A DNA stretch of 64,000 nt, taken from NCBI GenBank assembly GCA_037074765.1, contig JBAMDO010000063.1, positions 62,001 to 126,000 on the forward strand, in the 5' to 3' direction. The stretch comes from Mansonella perstans. Its lineage: Eukaryota > Nematoda > Chromadorea > Rhabditida > Onchocercidae. Shown one piece after another: positions 53,036 to 64,000 of the stretch; the stretch's first letter is position 1, and each line of letters starts with the position of its first letter. The translations under genes were made by a program, and so were the position numbers. The notes under the pieces were generated by a model. That model ran no database searches and had not been told where the DNA came from. It saw nothing but the letters and a program-made list of their open reading frames with translations.

Positions 53036-53177
53036 AAGTATCCACAATCGATATTTCACTCTTTGTCCATGAACATATTGCAAATCCCTTGAAGAACTCT
53101 GTGGTGTAAATTTCTTTTGCTACCTATCACATGTGAATAGCACCCACTATAAAAGAAATGGAGTGAACTCTCGTGAT

Positions 53178-53455
53178 ATCTATGCAATGCATTGACTCTA
53201 TTGCACATTTGTTAAATATCTGTGCAATGCATTGATTCTATTGCACATTTGTTAAATATCTGTGCAATGTATTGATTCTATTGCACATTTGTTAAATATC
53301 TGTGCAGTGCATTGACTCTATTGCACATTTGTTAAATATCTGTGCAGTGCATTGACTCTATTGCACATTTGTCAAATATCTGTGCAATGCATTGACTCTA
53401 TTGCACATTTGTATCTGTGCAATGCACTGACTCTATTGCACACTTGTTGCTATAC
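53178..53455. repeat. 40-bp minisatellite, about seven copies
   Basis: The unit begins ATCTGTGCAATGCATTGACT and continues CTATTGCACATTTGTTAAAT; the sixth copy lacks five bases. It lies only about 140 bases from the unrelated 43-bp minisatellite. Confidence 0.95.
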
Positions 53456-53942
53456 TTTGATGTTAATGACGATTGAAAATTTTATTTTGTTTGTTTCAGA
53501 TATACTTAACGTCAGTACGGGTAAAAGGACAACTGAATAAACAAAAAAAAACATCGCTTTCCATAGGTAAGTCCAGTTTGAATTCCCGAAAAGACTATTT
53601 AAATCAGGGATTGAAATCCGCGAATTCTGTAATCATGTATGGATTCATTGAATGTTCAATATGGGAGTATTTAGGACGCAAGGAATCGGGAAGATAATAG
53701 GAAAAACCATTGGATATTGACTTGAGCAGATCAATAGCTCTATTCTTGTTTTTCATTTTGATTTTTTCCGTATTTCCCCGGTAAAATTAGTTACTTTCGA
53801 AGGTATTTTTGTCCGGCCAGTTCTTTTCCAGTACAAAATTAGTTACTTTTGGAGCTATTTTTGTTCGGCCAGTTCTTTTCTAGTGCGTCTGTTTGTTCAG
53901 TTTCATGTTTTGCAGCAGTGAGTCGGAAGAGATCAAGCGAAG

Positions 53943-54524
53943 ATGTCAAATGCCGAAAAGCTTGCGGAAGAATTTGAAAAAGGCGAAACGGATATTGAAA
54001 AACTTGGAAAAGGTGCCGGGAAAAGAACTAAGGTAAAAGCAAAACTTGAAATTAATTAGAAAGAATTTCTATGTATTTGATTTTTTTATTGACATTTTCT
54101 AATTTTGAAGACTGAACTCGTAAATTAATTATTTCCATCAAGTTTATTTAAGAAAATGAATTGAACCTTCTTTCATTCCAATGATGCTTTTAAGGAAGTA
54201 GAATCGCCGCCCTATAATCTAAATGTAGTTTAACGTAGTCTAAATGTAGTTTAATGTGCTAAATCTTGTTCACGTGCAGTTGTGACAGTTCGAGAACTAG
54301 AAATTTTCGCAGGAGACCTGAATAAAAATGATTGGAATATCTTTTTTGGTGGTAGCTAGTGCACCATCATACCACAGTATTGTTGTTTACATCTCATATA
54401 AAATTTTCAGACTGAACAGCATGAACATAAGCATACACATCCGGAAGGTGATACCCGGAAAATAGTCAATTATTGTTCTGGTGGTCAGGAAAAAAGAAAG
54501 GAAACTGGCAACAAAGGGAACTGA
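53943..54524 (+). CDS. Small charged 67-residue protein
   Basis: Exon 1 (53943-54032, 30 codons) reads MSNAEKLAEEFEKGETDIEK then LGKGAGKRTK and ends at AAG|GTAAAA. Exon 2 (54411-54524) follows ATTTTCAG, stays in phase 0 and reads TEQHEHKHTHPEGDTRKIVN before a short basic tail and TGA. A TTTTGCAG acceptor-like site lies 27 bases before the ATG, fitting trans-splicing. The protein has an acidic amphipathic start, a basic Gly/Lys hinge and a histidine cluster; no signal peptide. No family is recognised. It converges with BRIX1 about 0.7 kb away. The GC-richer coding part and clean splice sites argue for a real gene. Confidence 0.6.
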
Positions 54525-55238
54525 GCAATTCGGTCAAGAAGGACTAAAAAACTCAAACCTCTGCTATTTCGAGTTCAAATAACCGGAACATTCCTCAACT
54601 ATACTTGCATAACTCAAATCATTTGTTTACTTTTTAACTTTGATGTATCGTAATATTTTGATTGCTTTCAAATGATCAGTCTTTTAAAACTTTTAAGATC
54701 ATGTTTAACTTATCATTGATAAACACAGGTTATACGCATTTTTACGTTTAGAGAAAATTCGGCTGGATGATGCGTTTCCGCAATAAATTCCGCAAATTAC
54801 TTTTTTTTGCAAAAGTCATCACTGTTTGCGCGTTCTTGTGAAACTAGAACTAATTCCATAATTTAATAATACTGCACGAATAGTAGGAATTACGGGGTTT
54901 GTTGGTTCGGGAAAAGTTCTAAATCGATTTGCTCACTGCTAGCTTGCCTCGATTCCCTCAACTTAATTGTTTCTATTCAGGCCTTAAGCCTTAGGTACAG
55001 TAGTACCACATAGATTCTTTATTTACGGGATTTCTGATATTCTTTCATTTTTTTTGTGAACAGTAGTAGTTTCAGTCACTGATTTTCAATCTGTGTAAAT
55101 CATAAAAGTAAGAGGCAAATACTAAAAGCCAACAAACAAAAAAAGGCAAAAATGACAAGAAGATTTACATAACAAAACAAATGTAGTCCAAACAACAAGC
55201 AAACGCAACTGAACAAAACATTACCCACGGGTATATAT
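54525..55238. other. Convergent intergenic region
   Basis: About 0.7 kb between the ends of the small charged protein gene (+) and BRIX1 (-). AT-rich with no supported feature; both polyadenylation regions should lie here. Confidence 0.6.
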
Positions 55239-57029
55239 TTAACTCGTAGTTCGATTTTTCGTTCCTTTGCTTTTTGCCTTCTTCTTCCTTTTCTTTTCTA
55301 TAATTCGCTTGATTTGTTTTGCTTGAGGATCCACAAACATTCGATCGGTATTGAAAATTTCACCCACAGGATCGGGCATTTTCACAGCTGCTTGTTCTTT
55401 TAATTTTAATCCACGGGACTAAAAAAAGATAATAAAGACATACCGTGCATGCAATTTTCTCAACAAATTTCTTCTAATTTTTAAAAATTACGTCTTGAAA
55501 GCAATTAGTGAATGATTTGAAATAAATCACCTTTTCAGCCAGTTTCTTCGTAACATATTTTTCTGAATGTTTTTTTTTAATTTCACTTCGAATGGTGTTC
55601 GGACTAACGTAATTAGGATTGTCATATAGAACAGAGCCTTCGAATGATCCATCAAAGATACGAATGATTTCCAATACCATGCGTGGTCCTGAAGCAATTG
55701 CTAATGATTTTCTCAATAAACCACAGAATTCACTAGTGTATGAAGATAGCTTATTGTATCAACAACACAGTATTTAACTCTTTAACTTCTCATTTTTCTT
55801 TTCAAACATTTTCCAATTTTTCAAACAGAAAAATTAAAACAAATATCAGTGCTACTACTAAAACATTCTTTCGACTTGGTAACAAACCGATCTCTTGAAG
55901 TTCAAGCGTCTCATCAACAATTTGGAAATTTCGGAACCATAGTTTACTATCCGCAGTTATTGAAAACGTGAAGACGTGGTCAATAAACGGTTTACTCCTT
56001 GGATGGTAATGCGGCGTACTGAATGTCTACAAACAACAATGCACAGTAATTAACGCTAATTTAATTACTCAATCATCCATATGTGTTTCAGCCAAAAAAA
56101 AAATGGATTACTAAATGGAGTAAAATGCAAAGTTAAGAGTATGTGACCTGCATGAGAAGTTGCTTGATAAGTAAGTAGTGTGGCTGACTATCAAAAGTGG
56201 AATCGAAAGAAAGCACTGGTCGCGATCCCTTCAGACAGTTACCAGACATTCGCAATTCATCCATGGTATGCACATTATGAACCAAAAATTTTACAGAAGG
56301 ACCATATGTTGTATTTGACATCCACAAATATACATCCTGAAAAGAAGTTATCCATAGTGATCTATGTGAATCATTGCGTTTTTCTACAGTCACTTCCAGT
56401 AATCATTTACCAAAATCGAGTGGGTTCGATTTTTGATTCTAAATTTTTTTTGATAAGTGTTTTGAAACCAAAATAACTATAAGATCATATGGAGATTTCA
56501 TCAACGCGAGGTATAGTGATTTAAAATCATCTGTTCTGTAGTAGTTAATAATAATTACAAATAGCAAAAGCCAAAAATTTTCTGTGCTTACCGTATTTTT
56601 TCTGTTTTCGAAATACAGACATTTAGTACAGTTTGCTATTTCAGCAATCTCATTAATTAATACCAAGCTTTTTTTTTTGTCCAATTTATTATCGGATTTG
56701 CTATGAGGCATTAAATTTAAGAAATCCTTCATTAAATGACGCATACGATAAGATGCACCACGGGAACAGAAAATCAGAACACGCTCACGATTCGTCCATT
56801 TTGATTTGACCTGCAACAGCAGTTTAAATGTTTTGACTTTTCAAAAAAACCACATGCTTTTAAAGAGCGAAAGGATAAAAACCTGTTGTGAAATGTTTTT
56901 GTCTTTCGTTGAAATTAAAAGTGATTCATTTTCAGATGTATTTGAGCTTTCTGATGTTTCCGAAGCTGATCTCTGCCTCTTCGGTAACAATCCATCGACA
57001 TTTTCAAGTTGACGGAAACGACGTGACAT
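55239..57029 (-). CDS. BRIX1: BRIX1, ribosome biogenesis factor
   Basis: Nucleolar Brix-domain protein needed for pre-60S assembly. Six exons (56883-57029, 56592-56810, 56148-56336, 55888-56026, 55531-55688, 55239-55418) join in frame to 343 codons, near the 353 of the human protein. The Brix domain covers residues about 55-265 with hallmark segments RERVLIFCSRGASYRMRHLM, LMPHSKSDNKLD, NCLKGSRPVLSFD, HYHPRSKPFIDHVFTF and LWFRNFQIVDE, then GPRMVLEIIRIFDGSFEG. The C-terminus is lysine-rich (KKRKKKAKSKG), a likely nucleolar signal. The ATG directly follows TTTTCAG. Identification is firm. Confidence 0.97.
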
Positions 57030-57036
57030 CTGAAAA
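57030..57036 (-). promoter_or_regulatory. Candidate spliced-leader acceptor of BRIX1
   Basis: TTTTCAG on the minus strand abuts the BRIX1 ATG with no upstream coding exon required. Confidence 0.6.
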
Positions 57037-57303
57037 GTTGTACATACCAATTAATATGCCTAGATATATAAATATATCTGCAACGTAACATAGTTACCCA
57101 CAAATTGGCGTTAATATTTTAACCGTAATGTAATTAAAATGGCTTGAAATATGCAATTTTTTTATGAATGTGTTCAATTTCAAACGTAAAATACATAAAT
57201 ATTAGCAAAGCTAAACACTTTAATGTCCAAATTTAGAAAATGACAGTTAATGTAATTTGCAAAGCTGAAACAGTAAATGGAAAAAGAAATAACGATCAGG
57301 TTA

Positions 57304-57510
57304 CTCTATCTTTGAGTTGGATTCGAAAACACTCTATCGGTCAGGTTTCCCTCTCATGTGGTCGGATTCGAACAACACTCTATCGGTCAGGTTTCCCTCT
57401 CATGTTGTCGGATTCGAACAACACTCTATCGGTCAGGTTTCCCTCTCATGTGGGTCGGATTCGAACAACACTCTATCGGTCAGGTTTCCCTCTCATGTTA
57501 TCGAACACTC
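57304..57510. repeat. 46-47-bp minisatellite, four copies
   Basis: TCTATCGGTCAGGTTTCCCT starts copies at 57333, 57379, 57425 and 57472. The repeat carries GGATTCGAAC, reminiscent of a tRNA B-box complement but with no cloverleaf around it. The open frames across it repeat their own residues. Confidence 0.92.
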
Positions 57511-57781
57511 TATTGGTTAAGAGGCATTCTATGGAGAGTTTTGAGAAACCTTTAAGTGAAGAATTTAAAAAGAAATGATCCATTACTTTTCAAAATATCA
57601 AATTAAAAATAAATTTTTATGAAAAATATGCTACAATTCAATTTGAACAGTGTGACAGTCCTTCCCCCTTCCCATATCACTAATGCATATTTCCGCACAA
57701 ATCAGAGTTATTTAGAAAAATCAAAACCATCCAGAAGCCAGAGATCCGTGCCGAGGCAATAATAAGTTAAAAGAAGATATA

Positions 57782-58117
57782 GTGCTGGCAAAGTTCCAAA
57801 ATGAAAAGATGAAACAATTTAGATTGCTAACTGACCCAGACTCAGATGACCCAGTTGCCTATTCTATTACTATACAATATGCATCGCTGCAAACAATCCG
57901 GAAAACCGAATACGACTGCTCTCAAGAAGGCCGTGACATTTTTTACCCGAGTGCTACTTGTGGACATTTTTCTAGTTCGTCGGATTACAGCAGCTATAAA
58001 TTTAACGGTCAAGTTTTGTCCATTCAGAGGAGTGAGTGGTCAGTTGGGAGATTGAGTTTGATCCACGAATTGATGGAGAAATATTTCAGGAAATATAATT
58101 TCAATAACAAACTTTAG
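57782..58117 (+). CDS. Doubtful open frame
   Basis: A 111-codon frame beginning with GTG (first ATG at 57802) with mixed, non-low-complexity composition (DPDSDDPVAY, YDCSQEGRDIFYPSATCGHF). No domain, signal peptide or splice partner is recognised, and a second frame is also open across its middle. It may be a relic of a gene or element rather than a working one. Confidence 0.18.
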   Translation: MLAKFQNEKMKQFRLLTDPDSDDPVAYSITIQYASLQTIRKTEYDCSQEGRDIFYPSATCGHFSSSSDYSSYKFNGQVLSIQRSEWSVGRLSLIHELMEKYFRKYNFNNKL

Positions 58118-58932
58118 AGACAATATTACCATCTCAAAATTGAACTGTATAGGAGGAAGTTGCAAAAACTGAAACGGTTGAATGAAATAAAAAAGAGAGA
58201 GAGAGCAATGAGAGAGGGAGAGAGAAAGAAGGAGAAAGAAAGTTCAATTTAAAATGTGATTGAATTTTATGGTGTCTGAAATTTGTGGTGAAGTAGAGGA
58301 GATAAATGAAATTTGTTTGTATTAGCGACTACAGTTTTAATTTGGTCTTATTGACGCAAAAAGAAATTTTCGGTAATAGAATTGAAATTTAAAAGAAGTA
58401 TCCTTGCAGAAAATTGAAAAGCTTTATTGCTTTTCAGGTAAGCAAACTACTAATCTAATAATCCTTACAGCCTTTACATGGTGCATAAAGCGTGCAACCT
58501 CATAATTCATAGATACAGGATTAGTAGTTCCCAGGCAAAAAGAATTTACATTTGAATTAGTTTATCGAACATGTACAACGTTCTTACCCCATAGAATTAC
58601 CGATTAGAACATTTTTAAATGAATCGCGAAATAGATAAATGACTCATCACTTTGATTCATTATGTACTGATGAACCCGAACCTTGTATCTAGGAAATGTT
58701 CCAAACAGCCTTTATGTCAGAAATGCAATTATATTAGAAATTACCATAGTTTTTCTCATACATATTATGGTTTGTGCAATAAAGCAAGATGATTTTCATC
58801 TCAACTGTTTCATTCAATTGTTCAAAAAAGTATTTCATTTTTATTTAAATAAACTTTCCATCAAATAATTTAATTTCAGTTTAATAAAAAGGATATAAGC
58901 CTATTTATATTACAGAGCAGCAAAATTGAACG

Positions 58933-61816
58933 ATGACTAGTAAAGATACTGTGATCGATTACTACGAAATTCTTGGATTAGAGAAGAATGCCACAGAACA
59001 GCAAATCAAGAATAGCTATCGAAAGTTAGCGCTCAAATTTCATCCAGATCGTAATCCTGGTGACCAGAAAGGTCAATGTTTCTTTTTTATCTCAACTGCT
59101 CAAAAGTTTCAATAATTTTAGAGAAATTCAGAAGGTTTAAAGGTATAATGGTCAGTGAATTCATTTCTATATAGTATTAATAACTGATGTGAAGATGCAC
59201 AAGAATATCAATAGTTAGTTAATCGTCTCCGTTCATAACATGCGAAAGGAACAACATGACGACTTCTGTTTCAATCATAGGATTTTAAAACATAACTTAG
59301 AAGTTTTTCAGCTGCCGAACAATTTAAAAAAATATCCATAGCATATGCAGTATTGTCAGATCCAAACAAAAGGCGGCAATATGATTTAAGTGGTCCTTCT
59401 GGTGCTCTTGTCGATTTCGAAGGGATAGATATCAGTGAAATGGGTGGCATTGGTTTGTTACCAGATTTTGATAATTCTTTGGGCTTCTTTTATTTACGTA
59501 TAATTTTTGGCATATTTTCCATTTTTCTGGAGATTTCAATTTACTGCAAAATGATAGAACTTTGATGAGATGCTGTGCTAGACTGGCTATGTTACCAAGT
59601 CGGATTGAAGAATTCCAAGAACTTCCATGATTTCATAGAATGTCATGTGGATTTCACTGCTTTTAATTCTTTTTTTTTTTTTGATGACATCATTTGTGGG
59701 AAAAAACTTTGATTTTAGTTAAATATTTTTTTTATAATACAGGACGGGTTTTTGGCGCATTATTTTCAAAGTTAGGAGTACCAATACCGACTCAAATTGG
59801 ACCAAAAGTCCTATCCCAAGCTCGCAGTTTGTGTGAGGGAACGCCAACCGATGCAAAATATACTGTTTTACAAGCAGGTATACCGTATGACGGCTCAGTC
59901 GGTAAGCAAGTAAGTAAATTTATTATTTTTCAAGATATTTCTTTTGTTATCGTGATTCTGCATCCTAGTAGTGTGTTGGCAATCACTTGGTGGATATACA
60001 TTAAATCTAGCTGATGTTATTATATTGGACTTTTTTGAAAGACCAATATATCAAAGTAATTCTTCAGGAGGCTGACTTTTTCAAAATAACGATGCAACCA
60101 GAATGGGAAAAAAATGGATTAATGGTTGTCTGCCGATCAACGCAAATGAGCAAATTCAAATTAGTGCTTTTCGATAGGGAAGGCGGTGTGCGGATAATTC
60201 AGGTCTTTCAGATTTCACTTTTATGCCTTCTTCATGATACAGTTGACTCAACAATGTCATTTATCTATGTCGGGATCACATGTGTTGTGTCCTAGTATGA
60301 CACTAATGAAAGAAGTCTAAAAGACACAAGCCAATAATTTGGCACAGTTATAATATTCCTGCATGAAAGTTTTCAGGAGAGCAACAAGCGGAAAGGCTGT
60401 ACAGTGGCTGAAATCTTCTTTGTGCCATTTAATCGAGTTAATTTAAGTGAATTTATTCCGATGAAATTTTATATGGAAGATAAAGAAACACCGCTAACAT
60501 TTCATTTACTTGATACATTGGAAGTAGTTGGGGCTCATACACTTGAGCAACGTAACCATTACTTGTGCGTATACGGCGATAATTGGATTAAAGATGTTCG
60601 CTATCAGTTGAAATTTGTACCACTGAATGATTCATCCGTTTCAACCGAATGCGTTAGTTATGAATCATATAGTTTTATTGCTGAGAATGAGTATGTTCTT
60701 TGTATATAATAAATAGTTAACAGCGACGACCTTTGCTCCAAATAGAAAAACTTTTCTATAGGTGCGTAATTTGACAACTACGGAAGAAGCATTGATTAAG
60801 AAGAAAAGTGAAATGTCCAAATTCCAAGTGGAATACACTGAAGCGGTCAAAAAGTACAAAGAAGTGGTGGAGAGGCTTAAGAATGAAACCGAAGAAATTA
60901 ATTCTCTTCTAAAGGTGACTAACTAACTGAATATCATTCATTCATAATGACAGATTTAAACGGATTCACTCATTTTAAGTTTATTTGATATTTACGTTTT
61001 TTGGGCTTGCGGTCGTTACATATTCTAATTTAACCATTCATTTGTCTATCCATAAATGTTAAATATTACCCAGTGATACCGGAAATTAATGGTTTTGTTA
61101 TTTTGCCTGTATCGGAAGTAATATACTGAGCACTTTGAACATTTTGTGTTTCAGTGCATGCTTTTTACCGACAACTTCAATAAAAAAAGTATATTCAGAT
61201 TTTTAGATTCTAATCTCATTGGGATAAATAATTTGAACCATAACTTTCGCAGCATTCTTGAGATTACAATGAGACTGGACAGTTGTCCATTGGAAAATTT
61301 TTATAGGAATAAAATCGAAAATTGCAACTTAATGAGCTTACTAAAATACAAATAAGCGTAAAAAGATTAATGCCAGTCCACTGAGTATTCCATAATGATG
61401 TTCTTAACTTTTGTTAATTTTGCTTTTCACTTTTCTATAAATTTTCTGGAATAATGAAAGAAGCAATCTATATTGATTGATTTAATTAATATTCAATATC
61501 TCTTATCACTCTTTCCTGTTTCAGTACTTTCCATTACTTTCTATTTATCTTCTTGATAGCTTAAATACCTCTAGTAGACATTAACATTTAATATCACTTG
61601 TCAGTCCTGTTAATTATTTCACAATTTACAATTATTCAATTTCTATTCATTTATGTGATATCGAAGATGGAAACGTTTTGGAAAATTCTGCGTACATTTC
61701 AGAAACGGGATTCAGTATACGATGCACTTGAGAAGGAAAGTATGGCACGCTATACTGCTTCGAAACATCTCACTCCAGCAACTTCTAATAAAGGATTATC
61801 ATTCTTATGGTTTTAA
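58933..61816 (+). CDS. ARG1-like J-domain co-chaperone
   Basis: Seven exons (58933-59071, 59312-59452, 59743-59909, 60068-60202, 60377-60652, 60762-60914, 61703-61816) join in frame to 374 codons. The J domain covers residues about 9-75 with [11 protein letters not shown], the HPD triad at 37-39 that stimulates Hsp70 ATPase, and DPNKRRQYD. The middle region ([54 protein letters not shown]) and a coiled coil in exon 6 follow the order of plant ARG1 (altered response to gravity) proteins, from memory. No zinc-finger or membrane segment is present, so it is likely cytosolic. The start is supported by acceptor-like sites just upstream. The family assignment is strong; the client is unknown. Confidence 0.92.
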
Positions 61817-62690
61817 ATTATTATATAAATAGATATCTGGATACATATGGATTATGTTCAGTATTTTTCATTCGGTGTGTTATATGTAAATCCCCTGAAC
61901 ATTGCATGGTTTTTTTTTAACGAGGAATATCACTTTGTATCGGTAATGAATGAAGGGCTGTAATCTTGAACCTTCATTCTCCATTAATCTTTTTGATCGA
62001 AATGGATCATAAGTTTTTCTGGAAACTTTATTTGTGGTTATTAAAATGCGGTAGTTTTTTATTGGGTGCAAGGAAGGAGCATATTTTGTAGTTGTTCCTG
62101 TTGTGAAGAATAGTGATTCTCATTTCAATTTTCAAATTTAGCAAAATAAAGTGAGATTTTAAAATCTAGGAGTGAAATTAAATAATATATAATAGCCGTT
62201 TTAAAACGACTGTTACGAAACTGTCTTGTTTATCATTTACGATTTTATTTTGATATTTCTGACCAAAGAATTGTCGGACATTTACTTTTTAACCCATTTT
62301 AAGAATTTATTCAGGAATTAAAGTGCGGAATTAACGATAATTGATTTGTTAAAAACGGTTGCTATTTCTTCAATACACGCATCCTTCTGAATGAATTTCA
62401 GATGAACTGTACTTCTATGTGTGTATTTTTTTAAATTTTCTGGACTCTTTATATACGTTGTACATTCTGCTACAAATTATTTCCACTTCTCAGCAACACG
62501 TGTATATTTGGAATCCTTGAATGTTTCTTATTTGAAAGAAATCATTTTCTTTTCGATCTCTTGATAGGAAGAAAAGATGTAAACTTTTGTAGCAACATGC
62601 CACATATTTTCATGATAGGAAGAAAAAATGTCACCATGTTACATATTTCCATGTTCTGATCGCTTTTATATGTCAATATATTACATGCGT

Positions 62691-62843
62691 TACAATGGAA
62701 GCATGGCTTACGTCTGATTCCGCATCAAGCTTACAGTGGAAGCATTCTTACGTCTGATTCCGTATCAAGCTTACAATGAAAGCATACTTACGTCTGATTC
62801 CGTATCAAGCTTACAATGAAAGCATACGTCTGATTCCGTATCA
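62691..62843. repeat. 40-bp minisatellite, four copies
   Basis: CGTCTGATTCCGTATCAAGC recurs at 62711, 62751 and 62791, with a shortened copy at 62826. Confidence 0.9.
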
Positions 62844-63258
62844 CTTTTGTTTCTGCCATAGCAAACCAACTGATCGTTGGCATCTACGATTCCAAATTTG
62901 CCTTTAACTTTTGTTCTTTGGCATGAGAAGAAGTTTATCATATTGTCTCTATCAATTAATATACATTTTGTTGATACAAAGGTCAAATTTTTTGGAGATA
63001 AGGAGAGTTTAAAGTTGACATATCTCCCTTCTTTCCATTCAGATATCTCATCTTTTGCAGTGTAAAGGTCAATTCTAAAACTTCAGCAAGAAAAAAGCAA
63101 AGGTCAACATTGACACTTGTCATATCATGCGGCGGTCATCGGTCATTTCCCTGTCAACCGCGTGCATTGGCTGTATCTCAATGGCATCTCAATGCAAGTG
63201 TGCATGCATGCAGTATGTTTAATGTAGACCAACTTTCATAAGATGGCATCTCTATGGG

Positions 63259-63360
63259 TCATCCGTTTCTACACTGTGAGTCATCTGTTTCTACACTATG
63301 AGTTATCTATTTCTACACTATGAGTCATCTATTTCTACACTATGAGCCATCTGTTTCTAT
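63259..63360. repeat. 22-bp tandem repeat, about five copies
   Basis: Copies of TCATCTGTTTCTACACTATG with single-base changes. Confidence 0.88.
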
Positions 63361-63681
63361 CAAGATACCGGGATCCTTTCTTTCTCTGATTCTATTCGTT
63401 ACTTATGAATCAAATTTATCGACTAATTGAATCAATAGATGGGTGGTACTGATACATTTTTGTATGTATGCGTGCGTGTATGCGTGTGCGTGTCGTTCTG
63501 TGTATGTGTATGTAGACGATTGGATGGCGTGCTGAGCAAGTTGCAGTTGCAGTCGATGTGAGTGATAGCGCCTATGGAAGTTATGTGATGTGGCAGTAAG
63601 TATTGCTGATTTTGTGGGTGGCCCCGCAAGAAGCATAAAGTTTTGTTTGAACACGACGATATTTCTTACCACTGGAGTTCA

Positions 63682-63808
63682 CGGAACCTTCCTATCTTTC
63701 GGATTTTGACGTGACATTAAACGTTGGCGACATACCATTTTTGTTCCCGGAACCTTCCTTCCTCTCTTTCGGATTTTGACGTAACATTAAACGTTGCCGA
63801 CATATCAT
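63682..63808 (+). promoter_or_regulatory. Duplicated block with CRE-like cores
   Basis: Two copies of a roughly 60-base block (CGGAACCTTCC ... CTTTCGGATTTTGACGT ... ACATTAAACGTTG) start at 63682 and 63748. Each contains one CRE-like octamer, TGACGTGA at 63707 and TGACGTAA at 63767, 60 bases apart. The second copy ends about 15 bases before the ATG of the right-edge gene. A promoter role is inferred from position and motif. Confidence 0.45.
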
Positions 63809-63823
63809 CATTGGGTAGCAAGC

Positions 63824-64000
63824 ATGTCTGTTTATATTTTACATCCGCAAACCGTAACGACACCTAGTTATTCGTCGTCAGTTCTTAAAGCACGCAGTGT
63901 ATCAGCGTCCGTGTTGCCGCGTTATTGCGCGGCACGCCCGCTAACTGTGGCGGAGCGACAGTCACTTCGTACAGTTATTCCGGTGCAAAATGTGCAACGA
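63824..64000 (+). CDS. First exon of an unidentified gene (runs off right edge)
   Basis: An ATG opens 59 codons without a stop up to the window end. GC content rises sharply compared with the flanking DNA, and third positions are G/C-rich, as expected for coding sequence here. The peptide begins MSVYILHPQTVTTPSYSSSV and ends near LTVAERQSLRTVIPVQNVQR; it has no signal peptide. No family is recognised from this fragment. Confidence 0.5.
   Translation, partial: MSVYILHPQTVTTPSYSSSVLKARSVSASVLPRYCAARPLTVAERQSLRTVIPVQNVQR

Larger units (their letters stand above)
51296..53942. other. Repeat-rich region between two genes
   Basis: No gene is supported. It contains a (CA)n/(TACA)n microsatellite (52420-52590), a 43-bp minisatellite (52758-53035) and a 40-bp minisatellite (53178-53455). 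The 74-codon frame at 53473-53697 begins near a TTTGTTTCAG acceptor-like site but has no partner exon or domain. Confidence 0.6.
57037..58932. other. Divergent intergenic region between BRIX1 and the J-protein gene
   Basis: About 1.9 kb. It holds a 46-bp minisatellite at 57304-57510, a GA-rich run at 58190-58240 and a 111-codon frame at 57782-58117. It should carry promoters for both flanking genes; no motif stands out. Two acceptor-like sites (TTTCAG at 58879 and TTACAG at 58915) precede the J-protein start. Confidence 0.6.
61817..63823. other. Intergenic region before the right-edge gene
   Basis: About 2 kb. It holds a 40-bp minisatellite at 62691-62843, a 22-bp tandem repeat at 63259-63360 and a duplicated block at 63682-63808, next to the start of the following gene. 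No gene is supported; the 71- and 62-codon frames near 62771-63065 have no domain. Confidence 0.6.

Noticed and set aside
57355..57480. tRNA-like GGATTCGAAC boxes
   Set aside because: They are part of a 46-bp minisatellite and no acceptor or anticodon stems can be folded around them.

Overview
The window comes from a nematode nuclear genome. The DNA is AT-rich, genes are cut by many short introns with T-rich TTTCAG-type acceptors, and most start codons sit just behind a splice acceptor that has no upstream exon, as expected for spliced-leader trans-splicing. The gene content and the AT bias fit a clade III (spirurid/filarial) worm best; that placement is inference. All exon models were built by hand from splice signals, reading-frame continuity and remembered family motifs. 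No search was run.

Layout from left to right. 1-3391 (-): 5' two-thirds of SMARCAL1, running off the left edge. 7143-23643 (-): LARP1, 19 exons and 1588 codons, with a 6.9-kb repeat-filled intron. 26460-26789 (+): a possible 42-residue secreted peptide. 27160-33573 (-): BUB1 spindle-checkpoint kinase, 24 exons and 966 codons. 36050-37502 (-): a broken MATH-BTB (SPOP-like) pseudogene. 37945-38520 (+): a decayed BEL/Pao-like retroelement fragment. 38874-41231 and 42133-44428 (-): two tandem paralogues coding for type II membrane proteins with a thrombospondin type-1 repeat. 45681-51286 (-): an unrecognised 767-codon protein with a helix-turn-helix-like segment. 53943-54524 (+): a 67-residue charged protein. 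55239-57029 (-): BRIX1. 58933-61816 (+): an ARG1-like J-domain protein. 63824-64000 (+): an open GC-richer first exon leaving the right edge.

The genes do not form one pathway. They cover fork repair (SMARCAL1), translation of capped mRNAs (LARP1), mitosis (BUB1), 60S ribosome assembly (BRIX1) and a J-domain co-chaperone. LARP1 and BRIX1 both serve ribosome output, but they lie far apart and no operon is evident. The most unusual signals are four frame-supported GC-AG introns in three genes, the tandem thrombospondin-repeat pair, the MATH-BTB pseudogene with an exact-period 120-bp duplication, a duplicated promoter block with CRE-like TGACGT cores before the last gene, and many different minisatellites between genes and in long introns.
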